From positions 822,813 to 886,812 of the forward strand of contig BCHH01000012.1 of the NCBI GenBank assembly GCA_001599595.1: a stretch of DNA of 64,000 bases, written 5' to 3'. The notes under the pieces were generated by a model. That model was given only the letters and a program-made list of their open reading frames with translations. It made no database searches and was not told where the DNA came from. The translations under genes and the position numbers were made by a program. This document shows, piece by piece, positions 23,437-33,745 of this stretch; the stretch's first letter is position 1; each line of letters opens with the position of its first letter. The stretch comes from Beverwykella pulmonaria. Lineage: Eukaryota > Ascomycota > Dothideomycetes > Pleosporales > Melanommataceae.

Positions 23437-26436
23437 CATGTACACCTTGTATTAATAATCGCGATATGCATTAGTGTCTAGAATATAGATAATGGTATTG
23501 CACTGCAGGGTATTAGGGTATTGGGAGAGATAGGATAGACACTGTACATCATTATTCACGACTCGTAACATCTTCTGTCATTGGACTGTTAAGACGGTGG
23601 TAGGTACCTATCTCCACTGCTGATGTCACCAACATCGCAATTTTCAAATCCGATCACGATCACCCTCCTGGTTCATCCTCCAGCCAGTGTGCTAGCTTGT
23701 CCACCGCTTGGTCTCCGCTTACTCGAGTAGTCTCCGCTTCGGATTTCGGGTACGTATGACGTATGAACCTCCGCATTTTGATTTGCTGCTATGGGGATTC
23801 CGGACACATAGCAACGGGCCAATGAGTTTTTAGTCATGGCGTACAGCGGTACTAACTTCTTATTTGAAGTGTTGATTTCCGGGAGCGGGATGTAGGACGC
23901 CACATTTCGTGTATGACCGCGCGGTTTTTGAATCAGAACTCCTTGGCTTTCTCCTTTTATTTACAACGGCCATTGCGCAATTTCTTGAAGAGGTGTGAGA
24001 ATGGTTTCAGTCGCTGGCCTTAGGACGCAGAGAGCACGGAGCCATGGCTTCTGTGGGAATGCATTTGAGAAGACGCACCCGGGCCCAGCGCAGGGAAATG
24101 GTAGAATGATGTGCCATGTTGTTGTTTTTACATCCAGCAGCACGCTCCACGGTGTGAAAAGAGTTGTCTTTTAGTATTGAACCCTGCTTCAATATGGCAT
24201 GATAGTGACTGTCGGAATAAATGAGCGAGCTGTCGGCCTGTGGGTCACATGATGAGTCGCCTCTATGTTTGCTCATGTGACTCACTTCTATGTTTGCGTT
24301 CACTATCTTGGCAGGCTCCTAGCGTGCTTGGTAAGACTATAGATATCTCTTCGGTAGCTCCTCTGTAGAACCAGCATACTTATCAATACAGTTATCATCT
24401 CTCTCTCTATCTACTTCGTCACATCTCAACACGAGCTTCTAGCAAAGCCCATTGCATTCCATACCAATTGATAGTATTGGTTTCTCTTAACAATAGGAGC
24501 AAATAATCCTATAGAAGATTATCGATAGCTGTCATGTCAGCTTACAAACAGATGTCAAAACTCTTACATTTCCATGAGGCCGAATTAATTGAGATTCTAC
24601 AATCTTAAATCAGAAAACAACGAGTTTAGTAATGTACTGCTTCCGTCTCGATCATGAGACTCGATCTAAAGTAAGGAGCGAGCGCTGTAATATATGGCTT
24701 TAAACTATTACTTAATTATGTTGAAATCTAGATCGTGGGAAATGTTAAGGAACAAGAAGACACTCAAAAGTTCAACATGTATTACTTAAGATCAAAACTT
24801 CTCCTCCTAACATTCTTTCTGGACTCAAAAAATCCCCATACATTATCCCATGAACATACGCATACCCCCAAAGTGTAAGGTAAGTTCCTTCATCCTTTAT
24901 AATAAAAGGCATGTCTGCCCCAGATAGAATGGCCACAATATCACCTCGCCTTACATGATGAGATCCTATTCCGATCCGACTGTCTTGAGTGACGAAAAAT
25001 TGTTGGTCACCAAGTTATAAGCTATTAATTAGTAGCTAAGTAAATGCTAGACGGCGGGCAGAGAAGGGAAACCGAGGCATGAAACTATCAGGTGCGCATG
25101 AGCGTCCGCAGTAGACTTCATACATCTCCCCGTAGGATTTGGTGCCGGACACTTCTCTACACACTATTAAACGTCCTAAGTGTGCAAAAGAACATCGCAG
25201 CGCCGAATGCCATTGTCTATAAGTTCGACTATATTAAAGTTGCCGCCATATTCGATTCGGTCAAGCAGTGAAAACACTGCGACTGTTCTAGTTGACAGGC
25301 GTTGTGGAAGAACAATTGAACGCAGTGCTGGGATGACGGTACATAGTGGTTGAACTGCAAGGGTATGACTCGGAGTCGATGGGTGGGACACCTACTTCTA
25401 AGATCAGGTCAAGGGACTGTATGGAATAGAGCTTCCGGACTGTTTGATAGTTTGAGGACCCAAAAACGACCAGCTCTGGTATATGGCTTAAGCTCCTATC
25501 TCCCAAAAGAACGGCGTGTACTTCGATGAGATGAGCTTTTAGATTCTCAGCCCTGACAATCATTACAGGGAAAAATATACCGTGGGATATGTGCTGGACG
25601 CGCGTTCCAGAAATGTGAGACTATCTATGACATGGAAACTCTCTCTAACTTGGGTATGGATAGACGAACACATTGGTCAGACGCCCTTTCCAAAATCTCA
25701 CAACCTACAGTCATGAATCTCTCCTTCTACCTCCTCCTTCAGCCCACACACCAAATCTCGACAACGATGACCTGATGGCTCGTCTGCATCCTGTGCACAC
25801 ATCGCCGATTATAAAGACAATAGGACTGCTGTATGTCTGCTCTCCCGCGAATTCCTCTATCAGTCTCGAAGCTAGGGCAAGAGACCCAAAAATGTCTTTC
25901 CACATCCACATGAGTCCTACTCTAGTATCCAAAGCTCAGCTATCTAACAGCCACGGAGTCCGCCCTCGTCTTCCCCTGGCTTATAGACGAAAAAACTTGG
26001 CAAGTGAAGCGACATGAGCTGTCCGTTCGCTTTGTGAGCGTATCTCAAGACTCGAAAAGATGTGCGAGAAGAGTACATGATGGGGATGCCGTGGACTTGA
26101 AAACACGGTCAAGATACGATGTACCTGTTGGAGAGAAAAGGCGCTTAAAGAGAGACTACTCGACTGCTATGTTGAGAAGTGTGGGATCCGGCGGTCCTAG
26201 AGCAGCGTTCCGAGGCGGCTGTGGCGATAGTGTGTTGATGGTGATTGATACCACTTATTCCCTGGTATGAAGAGCCACTCCACTCCATGAGCGAGCAGAA
26301 TGCGTCGACATTGTGCCTTCTGTAGTTCCATAAGTGGGGTATCAATTCCGCCTATCAAACTCTCATGTACTTTGATAAGGTTCTTGTGAACTTTCTCCCT
26401 TCATGAGCGATTCCATGCTCACTATCCACATCGCAT
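23437..26436. other. 3-kb gene-poor, partly AT-rich region
   Basis: No firm gene. Positions about 24,350-25,050 are clearly AT-rich compared with both sides (many TATAG, TTAATTA and AATAAT words) and break every frame. This fits old transposon sequence worn down by repeat-induced mutation, but I find no terminal repeats or transposase remnant. A weak coding-like stretch at 25,176-25,563 (minus) is listed separately. A 76-codon frame at 23,673-23,903 (minus) is unassigned. Confidence 0.4.
25176..25563 (-). pseudogene. Possible decayed or unrecognised small gene
   Basis: Two neighbouring minus-strand frames both read like real protein: upstream AHLIEVHAVLLGDRSLSHI (25,563 to about 25,396), then VAVFSLLDRIEYGGNFNIV down to the stop at 25,176. 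They are in different phases. The only good-looking intron between them (25,395-25,355, GTAGGT...TTGCAG, 41 nt) does not connect them in phase. Either one frameshift has broken the gene or the true splice pattern is different. I do not recognise the protein. It sits beside the AT-rich stretch. Confidence 0.25.
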
Positions 26437-27595
26437 CTAGACCTGGAACGCCACGCCATCCCTCTTCACTATCGCTTTTCCACCGCCTGCAAAGCCGGTA
26501 CCTTCACTCCTGATCTCGACGAGCCCCGGTTTCAATCCCTTCTCCTTTTCCTTCTTATGTTTCTTACCTTCCTTCCCCTCCTTATCCTTCCCGGGAACTG
26601 TTGTCAAATCCGCATCACAAACATAACAATGTACCGTCTCGGGATCAGGGCCTTCGTCGTGTGCGTCCCTATGATGTCGGTGTTCCGGCTTCAAGAAGCG
26701 TTCTACGCAGGGCTTGCACAAAACGTGCCCGCAAGGTATCGCCACCATCGCCTTTGTCGAGTTTGTGAGGACTTTGCGGCAGGAGGGACACGTCCAGACT
26801 TTCTTCCCTGTATCGGCATTCTTCTCTTCGTTGAAATTGACTCCGGTCAATGTCTTCAAACTGAGCGTATGCGGTTTATCCGGCTCGCTGCACGGACACG
26901 TCGGATTCAACTTCGCGACCTCATTACTCTTATGATTCGCATCTGGAGCCTGACTCGGGACCCAGAAGCTTGGTAGATGTGCCTTGGCGGCCCTCTTCTC
27001 CTCATCGAGTGCCAGCTTCGCTCGACTCCGCTCTTCGCTCGCGATCCGCTTAAGCTCCTCCTCATCGATCTCAAACTTCCGCTTCTTGCCCCTTGCCCCG
27101 TCCCCCTTGCCCTCCTCCTCCTCCTTCTCAATGGTAACTTTCCCGCCTCCCCGGCCTACAACCTTACTGCCCAGCCCATGCTTAACTTCAAGCCCCATCT
27201 GCACGGCCTCAAAATCCTCCACTGCTCTCAACCGCGCCTGCTCGTCCTCCCGAGCTGCTACTTCTTCTTCGTCTTCTTTCCGTCTTCCAGCCTCCTTCTC
27301 CAATCGCTTGATTTCCTTTCGTTGCGCTAAGAGATTCGTCATCGCGCATTCGCGGCAGAAGAGGTCACCTAACGGACAGCATACGGGGTCGACGGCGGGG
27401 AGAAGGCATAGCTGGCACGAGCCGAAGGGTAGGAAGGAGTCTCGTGTTAGGCGTGTGGATTGGGAGCCCCAGGAGCTTTTTAATGAGGCGCGCTCGTAGG
27501 ATGTGAAGACTGGAGGAGGTTAGCTTGGGGGGAGGGGAGGGTGGGTACGGGGAAGACCCACAGGCTAGAGAGGTGTTTCGTTTGCTGTGGGACAT
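26437..27595 (-). CDS. NOSIP-family RING/U-box protein
   Basis: Two exons (27595-27562 and 27509-26437; intron 52 nt, phase 1) give 368 aa. The splice restores the strongly conserved family start MSHSKRNTSLAFFTSYERA. Family members (nitric-oxide-synthase-interacting protein) are nuclear E3-ubiquitin-ligase-like proteins found with spliceosomes. The N-terminal half-RING/U-box is CQLCLLPAVDPVCCPLGDLFCREC, followed by LLAQRKEIKRLEKE and a coiled, charged region. The second RING-like unit starts at WTCPSCRKVL and continues AIPCGHVLCKPCVERF and CYVCDADL. Lys-rich and Gly-rich segments end the protein. It is divergent from the tafazzin gene. Confidence 0.9.
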
Positions 27596-27997
27596 GGCGG
27601 CAGCGGGAGTGGGGAAGGCAGAGGTAGAAAGGGTGGAAAGTTTTGGTGTTGTGGATCGCGTGAAGTTGATGTCGGAGCTTCGGGGAAGCCACGGCCGTGC
27701 ATCGATTCGTTTGTATAACAACAGCAACTTCCTTCTGAAATACACTTTACGGCTGATGATCTTTACGTCTGACAGACATGCATAGTCCCCTCTAGCAGAT
27801 ATAACCATATAACCCAAACTTCCAATAAGTAATTCCTTCCCCCAGCAGGTACCTGCTTGTGTTCCCAAAGACCTGACGAATGGCCGCGGCGTTCCTCGCC
27901 ACGCGTGGCTAAATGCAGGTCCAAGCGTTCGCGATTTTTATTCTAGTGACGTTTTGCGCTGCTGTTCCTTCCCTCCATCGCCAACATCACTCCCTCA
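27596..27997. promoter_or_regulatory. Shared divergent promoter of the NOSIP-type and tafazzin genes
   Basis: 402 bp between two divergent start codons. I see no clear TATA box or named site. Confidence 0.45.
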
Positions 27998-29282
27998 ATG
28001 CGCCCGGACGAGCAGCCGCTTGCTCCCAGCAAGCCATGGCGATGGGCATCTTCCTTTACCATGGCGACCGTTGGCCTGCTGTGTCGCGGCTTTTTATACG
28101 GGCTGAGCACAACGGAGGTTCATGGGTTGGATAGGTTCCTAGAGCTGTTGAACGAGCGGGAGAATGTTGAGGAGAGGGAGAGAGGGCTGATCACAGGTGA
28201 GATAGTCACTCTACGGGGGAGGGTGAGTTTTCTGACGAGATGGTAGTGTCGAATCATGTTTCTGTGTACGTATGAACGGCTGCGCGCGTGGCAGCTGAAG
28301 AAGTTACTCTGACGTGATGCGCTGTACAGACTAGACGACCCTCTCCTATGGGGCGTACTTCCCCTGCGATACGTGTGGAACGTGGACAACATGCGATGGG
28401 GTCTAGGGAGCTATGATCTGTGTTTCCAGAACCAGTACGGCCTCTGCTGCCAGGCGCGTCGCGTTGCTAATGCGGTACAGGGCGCTCTCGACCTTCTTCA
28501 CACTTGGTCAAGTTCTCCCCACCCAGCGCTCAGCTTACTCCCCGTACGGCGGGCTATTCCAACCCACCATAACCCAAGCGATCCGCCTGCTCAGCCGCGG
28601 CCCCTTCGTGCACGCGACCGAACCGCCGCGAAAGCCAGATACAGAGCCCTCGAGTGCGGCTCTCTCTGACCCCTTCTCGTCTGGCCTGCTCACCTACTCG
28701 ACGAACGGCCGCGACACGTTCCCAGCGCCCGCGGCGTACCTTAACCGCCGCCACAGCTGGGTGCACATCTTCCCCGAAGGCATGATCCACCAGAAGGAGG
28801 ACAAGACGATGCGCTACTTCAAATGGGGCGTTTCGCGGCTGATCCTGGAGAGTGATCCGATGCCCGACGTCGTTCCCATCTGGATCGAGGGGCCGGATGA
28901 AATCATGCATGAGACGCGGGCGTTCCCGCGGTTTCTGCCCCGGCCGTTCAAGAACGTGAGCATAACATTTGGCGAGAAGCTGGATGGCGAGCGTGCGTTT
29001 GGCGATTTGCGCGACAGGTGGAAGAAGATGCGGGCCCGGGCGGAACGAATAGAAGGGAGGCTGGACACAGGCGTTCTGAGCGACACGCTGAAGTACTCGG
29101 ACGAGGCGGTCGCATTGCGGAAGGAGTGCACAATGAGGATGCGCGCGGCGGTGCTAGATGTCCGACGTTCGCGCGGCCATGTCGACGAAGACGCCAAACG
29201 AGGGCTCGCGGAGACGTATGCGATAGAAGGGGGGAAGAGAGAGGGGAGGAAAGAAGACGGAAGCTATACAAGAGATACCTGA
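27998..29282 (+). CDS. TAZ1: Tafazzin, cardiolipin transacylase
   Basis: Four exons (27998-28196, 28247-28265, 28330-28434, 28481-29282) give 374 aa. Tafazzin remodels cardiolipin by moving acyl chains between phospholipids in mitochondrial membranes. The N terminus (PSKPWRWASSFTMATVGLLC) matches the family. The acyltransferase HX4D motif (SNHVSVLDD, His70/Asp75) is assembled from exon 2, only 19 nt long, and exon 3. PLLWGVLPLRYVWNVDNMRW follows, and FQNQALSTFFTLGQVLPTQR spans the third splice. HIFPEGMIHQ carries the second conserved acyltransferase motif, and FKWGVSRLILE and VVPIWIEG are family-typical. Introns are 50, 64 and 46 nt. The C-terminal 40 residues are charged and poorly conserved. 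Confidence 0.93.
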
Positions 29283-30011
29283 CGCGTTCAGGCTGTACGA
29301 TATGCATGTATGCAGCTGCGAGGCAGGCGCCCGTTCTTGGCGGCGTCGAGAGACGGTGGACCGCATCGCATCGGGGCGCGTCGCGTCGCGACGTCCCCAA
29401 AGCGACGAGTCGAGTCGAGCCGGCGGGCGCAGCGTTGTCAGATTAGATCAAGTAATTCACCCCTCAGCGACTGCCTGCGCAGCGTCCAGTGCCGTGGCGC
29501 GCAAAGGCAGAACCGCGACTGCAGGCAGCGGGCTTCGTCTTTGCTCGTCAGGCCCCGTCTGCTGTGCCGGCGCGCGTCGATTGTCCATCTCAGCGCAGTC
29601 TCGGGCCTTGCTCTTTCATCACCCAATACTGCGGCGCCGCCGCCGCCCTGCCGTTCTCCGCGCGCACTGCGGGAATGGGCGCGGTGAACAGTGAGTTGCT
29701 GGTGACTGGCGGTGCAGAGGCGATGATGCCGTGCCCGTCAGGGAAGGCGCGGCTGGCAGCTCTTGGCGGCCCCCCTGGCGGCGAGCCTTTTCGCAGGCGG
29801 CAGCATGATAAATTGTCTTGCTGCCCCGCACCAAAATCGCATTCATTTTCTGCCGCTCTGAACACGATCCCAACTGCTCACCGCCCCAACCCACACGCAC
29901 TCGCGCGACGCCTGAGGATCCGCTCTTGGCCCTCGCTTAGCCGCCCAACCACGACCCCTCCTCGCCCGCAGCACAAGCTTCCGCCGCCGGCGGTCTGCGA
30001 CAGCGCCCCGA
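29283..30011. other. Intergenic, no gene seen
   Basis: 729 bp between two plus-strand genes, GC-rich, with many short overlapping frames on both strands and none recognisable. The last 150 bp are C-rich and probably the leader of the NC2 alpha gene. Confidence 0.45.
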
Positions 30012-30790
30012 ATGGACAGCACGGACGTCACGTGGGCCCCCCAGAGCCCCGACCTGAACTACCAACCCATGGCCGACGCCGACGCTGAGCCCGTCCACCC
30101 ACAGCATCGAGCCTACAGAGGATCCATTTCGCACCAGCTTCCCTTCTCGCCGCCCACCTCGAGCCCCATCCTCCACACCAAGTCCGTCCTGCCCGCCACC
30201 TTCATGCCTCGAGGCGTGAAGAAGGAGGAGGAGGGCACCCACGATGCAGACTACAGCCCCGACGCGTCGGTCAAGTCTGAAAAGTCCAAAGGCAAGCGGC
30301 CCAAGGAGGGCAATGGAACCGGCGCGGTCGCGGGCTCGACGGCGCTGCCGGGCACCGAGAACATCAACATCACAGTCCACTTCCCCGTCGCGAGAATAAA
30401 GCGCATCATGCAGGCCGACGACGACGTCGGCAAGGTAGCACAAGTGACCCCAGTCGTTGTTTGTACGTTTCTTCACACGCGCACGCTCTATGTATGGCCA
30501 TTCGCTAACCCATGCTTACAGCAAAAGCTCTCGAGCTCTTCATGATCTCCCTCGTTACCAAAGCCGCCGCCGAGGCCAAGGCGCGTAACTCGAAACGCGT
30601 CGGCGCCGGCCACCTCAAGCAGGCCATCACCAAGGACGAGCAGTTCGACTTCCTCTCCGACATCATGGCCAAGGTTGCCGACGCGCCCGCTGCCGCTGAT
30701 AAGCAGGAGGGTGATACAATGGATGTGGATGGCAAGAAGCGGAAGACGCCAGGCCGGCGGAAGAAGAAGGTGGATGACGACGACTTCTGA
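30012..30790 (+). CDS. BUR6: Negative cofactor 2 subunit alpha (DRAP1/BUR6-type histone fold)
   Basis: Two exons (30012-30462 and 30522-30790; intron 59 nt, phase 1) give 239 aa. NC2 alpha pairs with NC2 beta through histone folds and binds TBP on DNA, regulating pre-initiation complex assembly. The histone fold spans about residues 120-200: [32 protein letters not shown] (across the splice), then [14 protein letters not shown] and FDFLSDIM. The 110-residue N-terminal extension is Pro/Ser-rich. The C terminus is basic then acidic ([17 protein letters not shown]), a nuclear-localisation-like tail. CHRAC/DPB3-type histone-fold proteins are the nearest alternative, but the [17 protein letters not shown] block fits NC2 alpha best. 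Confidence 0.9.
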
Positions 30791-31739
30791 GCTGGCAAGA
30801 GGACAGAACCTTTGCACTGGAGTACAGAGGATTACGATGGACCTGATGAGGGATGACTGAGTGTAATGTGGCAATTTTGCAAACTCTATTGCTGTCACGC
30901 CAAGAGTCGGCGCATTCGAGGTCACACAATGTCTCACGCATTCGAGACAGCTCGAGCTCATGCAGCGATGGCGCTGTCCATCGAGCATTGGCCACCAAAC
31001 ATTTGACTTCTTACACAGCAAGCGACATATTTTCACAACTTAGGAGTGAGCTGGGACGGGATGGGTCGGCGTCGAGCAGGTGTGCATTGTACACTATATC
31101 TACCTCTGGGCGATAGCTAAGGTCATTCCGCATGCATTGAGGCTCCTTTTCGGCCAGGCAAGGGGACGGCCGAGGTCTCAATTTAGTGTCGACACTATGG
31201 TCTATGTGAATATTTTGACTGCAAGTGTCCGATGAAGTGCATCTCTTGCTCCACGTCTGCGGGGGCTTAGAAATTTAGCGAACGTAAACCTCTCCTTACC
31301 CGGCACTCGCACAACATTGTCCGTATCGTGAGCTTCTTTATCGAAATATTACCCTTAGACGAGTAGGACAAACGCATGACTTTGGTCAGCGGACGAAATG
31401 GTCAACTTTGCCATATAAGCTCCTACCGTGGTCTGTAACAAACCCAGGAAAGAACAGGTCCCTCTATTTTTTGCCCATTGTAGACGACACAGGCTAAGTG
31501 CTGCATTGGGATGCATCAATGCGGTATGATAAGTGAGTTCTTAATTCAAAATAACATTTCTTGAGACGACTAGTCTCCTCGAGCTCAAAGGAGAACCTCA
31601 TCAAGCAGTAATGCAACGCACAGAAATGTCAATATTGAAGGCTCCATGTACAACTACGTAGCAGTTGTCCCCAAGACTCCAACGCTAATACACTAACCAC
31701 AACGCGATCAAAAACACAAATGTCTCCCTCCCTCACTAG
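30791..31739. other. Intergenic, contains one copy of a dispersed repeat
   Basis: About 950 bp with no gene. It contains the repeat copy at 31,218-31,277 and marks the change from the housekeeping block to the decayed middle region. Confidence 0.45.
31218..31277. repeat. Dispersed ~60-bp repeat, copy 1
   Basis: Begins ACTGCAAGTGTCCGATGAAG and ends GGGGGCTTAG plus AT-rich sequence. It lines up over its whole length with 34,941-35,001 in the same orientation, by eye roughly three quarters identical with one 1-bp gap. The surrounding sequence does not align. Confidence 0.6.
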
Positions 31740-31992
31740 TCATACACAATCACTGCGCTCCACTTTCTCGCCTTCCTTATCCTCTTCCCATACATAAAAC
31801 ACGAATGGGACTGGAACCAACACCGCCGCCCCCTCCCCCAGTTGTGCTACTACACCAAGCCTTAGCCCAATATTATGATACAGCGGGCCGACGACCAAGG
31901 AAACACACAGGCAAAGCAACTCTTCATGAAGGTATTTGCCGCCGCGGCCAAGGCCGCATACGCCGTAAACGTTTCGACGAGGTAATTCAGTG
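31740..31992 (-). pseudogene. MFS transporter relic, C-terminal fragment
   Basis: The minus strand encodes recognisable pieces of the last two helices of a DHA1-type MFS transporter: first NYLVETFTAYAALAAAANTF, then, after a frameshift, SLVVGPLYHNIG and VPVPFVFYVWEED, ending at a stop at 31,740. It has no N-terminal part and no start. It matches the relic at 44,030-44,739 closely at both protein and DNA level (shared GGCGTATGCGGC and AGTTGCTTTGCCTG words), so the two descend from one ancestor or duplication. The intact MFS gene at 48,784-50,623 is more distant. Confidence 0.65.
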
Positions 31993-33353
31993 GTCAAGCA
32001 CACTTGTGGAGACTTGCCATTAGAAGCTTTAGGCACTTGACGACCCACTAGCTTCAAAAAGTCTCCAAGAGTCGAAGGACTTGGTTGGTATTTACTTGGC
32101 AGCTAGGCTTCGATAGAGTCGATCGCTTCTAGGTTTAACATTGATCGTGTGGATTAGTAGGTGAATGCATGGCCTACATTGGTGTCTTGCCGATACAGAT
32201 CCATGTAGATGTTACCAAGTGCCATTATAACGGCTAACCTAGGATATTTACCTTAACAGAACTGGGGCACTGTTGCAAAGATGTAGTCTCAGGCATTCTC
32301 GCTGGCCTATGTGATGCTAGGTTCAGCCTCAAGAACATGCCAATATGAATGTCTGCCTCCACCAATACGCAAAGGTTCATTGGATTCATAACAGCCACAC
32401 CGTGAACATATATACCTTGAGGGATTCGCAAATTCAAGGGATTCCTGCTGAACTATTGACTAAGAAAGGTCCCAAAGAGGGGTTTTCACAGGTGTATAGC
32501 CGTTCTGATGCTTATAGAAATTGAGGTCGTCGGGTTTTCCTTTCTTTCTTGATTTACTTGGCTGATCTAAGAGGGGTTATCAGTACAGTACTTCGTCAGA
32601 TTGGAGAAGGTTCTACATACGGTTGTAGCCGATGATGAACTCGATTTCCCGCAATAACAAGCAGTTTTGCAGCGTCAATAGCCTTGTTAGGCACTCTTTG
32701 TTGTAGAAAAATCAGTATGCACGCTGCTGTGCTGATTTAATTTGTCACTGAGCTTGCCAAAATCTTTGAAAGCCCTCGACAGCTTTCACGCAACAGTCGT
32801 ACAAATCGTTGCACTCGTCGAAACTGAGGGACAAGACTGACTGGTGTTTTCAGAAGTAAGTGGTGAGAACTTACGAACTAATGCGCAGGATGAATGGTGG
32901 ACACCAGTAGTTTTGGTCCAGCTGCGAGTCTGCTGCAACGAAGATTGGGAAGGAAGGGAAAAAAGACCACGCGCAAAGCAAGTCCCCGCATGAGCACTTC
33001 TGTTTGACGGGCGCCATGATCGTTGTTTTCGATCAAGATGTTTCTTCTTTCTGTGGGAGATGGTCGAAGGAAACGCATTTATATCGAGAGTGTTCGCCAT
33101 ATTGATAAGTATCAGCCAGGTGCGTAAACCCACAAAGCCTGTGCACTGCGAGGTGTCTTTCTGATGCAGTATTCGATCTATCCAGTAGATGAATGCAAGT
33201 CCTGGAATACGATGTGGAGGCGAAAGAAGCGACAATCGAAATCTCAGAGTAGCAGACGATCTCGTATTGGCAGCGAGAATTCGACATGTGCATAGTAGAA
33301 GGTTCTTCGGTAAGATCCAACAAGGTAGGGTCCTAACAGAGCTGCTCAAACCA
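31993..33353. other. Gene-poor stretch
   Basis: 1.36 kb without a firm gene. A minus-strand frame at 32,878-33,078 (containing ERRNILIENNDHGARQTEV) reads somewhat like protein but has no start, partner exon or family that I recognise. It may be another relic. Confidence 0.35.
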
Positions 33354-33745
33354 TCATTTAATCATTTCTTCGTGACATCTACACTGCAAGATTTCCCCGG
33401 CTCTATGTCGTGTTTCCAGGCCCGGTTCTTCAGACGTCGATTGAATGAGAGAGAAGTCCAGATAAAATGGTAAAGACATGCGAGGTTGTAATTCGTATAC
33501 GGCGCCATCTTCAGAATCTCCCATAAGAGCTGTCCCAGCCTCGACATCATGCACATTCTCTATTCTGATTTAGACAAATGGCTTTGCCATTGCTACAGGT
33601 AAGTCTTACCACGAGACCAGGCCCCATACAGAGTTCTACAAAAGAGACAGCAGAGTGAGTCTCGGTAGTGGATCCCAGCAATTGTGGTGAGTAATGTGAA
33701 GACGCCGAAGGATATGAGTAAAGCGTTATCCATCGAAGTTGACAT
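33354..33745 (-). CDS. Small single-pass membrane protein, unknown
   Basis: Two exons (33745-33610 and 33559-33354) joined over a normal 50-nt intron (GTAAGA...AATAG, phase 1, with a CTAAAT branch-like site) give 113 aa. Residues about 8-27 (ALLISFGVFTLLTTIAGIHY) form one membrane helix. It is followed directly by a Cys cluster (RDSLCCLFCRTLYGAW) that could be palmitoylated or bind metal. The C-terminal 68 residues are soluble and mildly acidic (DVEAGTALMGDSEDG). I do not recognise the family. The clean intron and natural composition argue for a real gene in an otherwise decayed area. A partner role with a neighbouring accessory gene is speculation. Confidence 0.5.
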
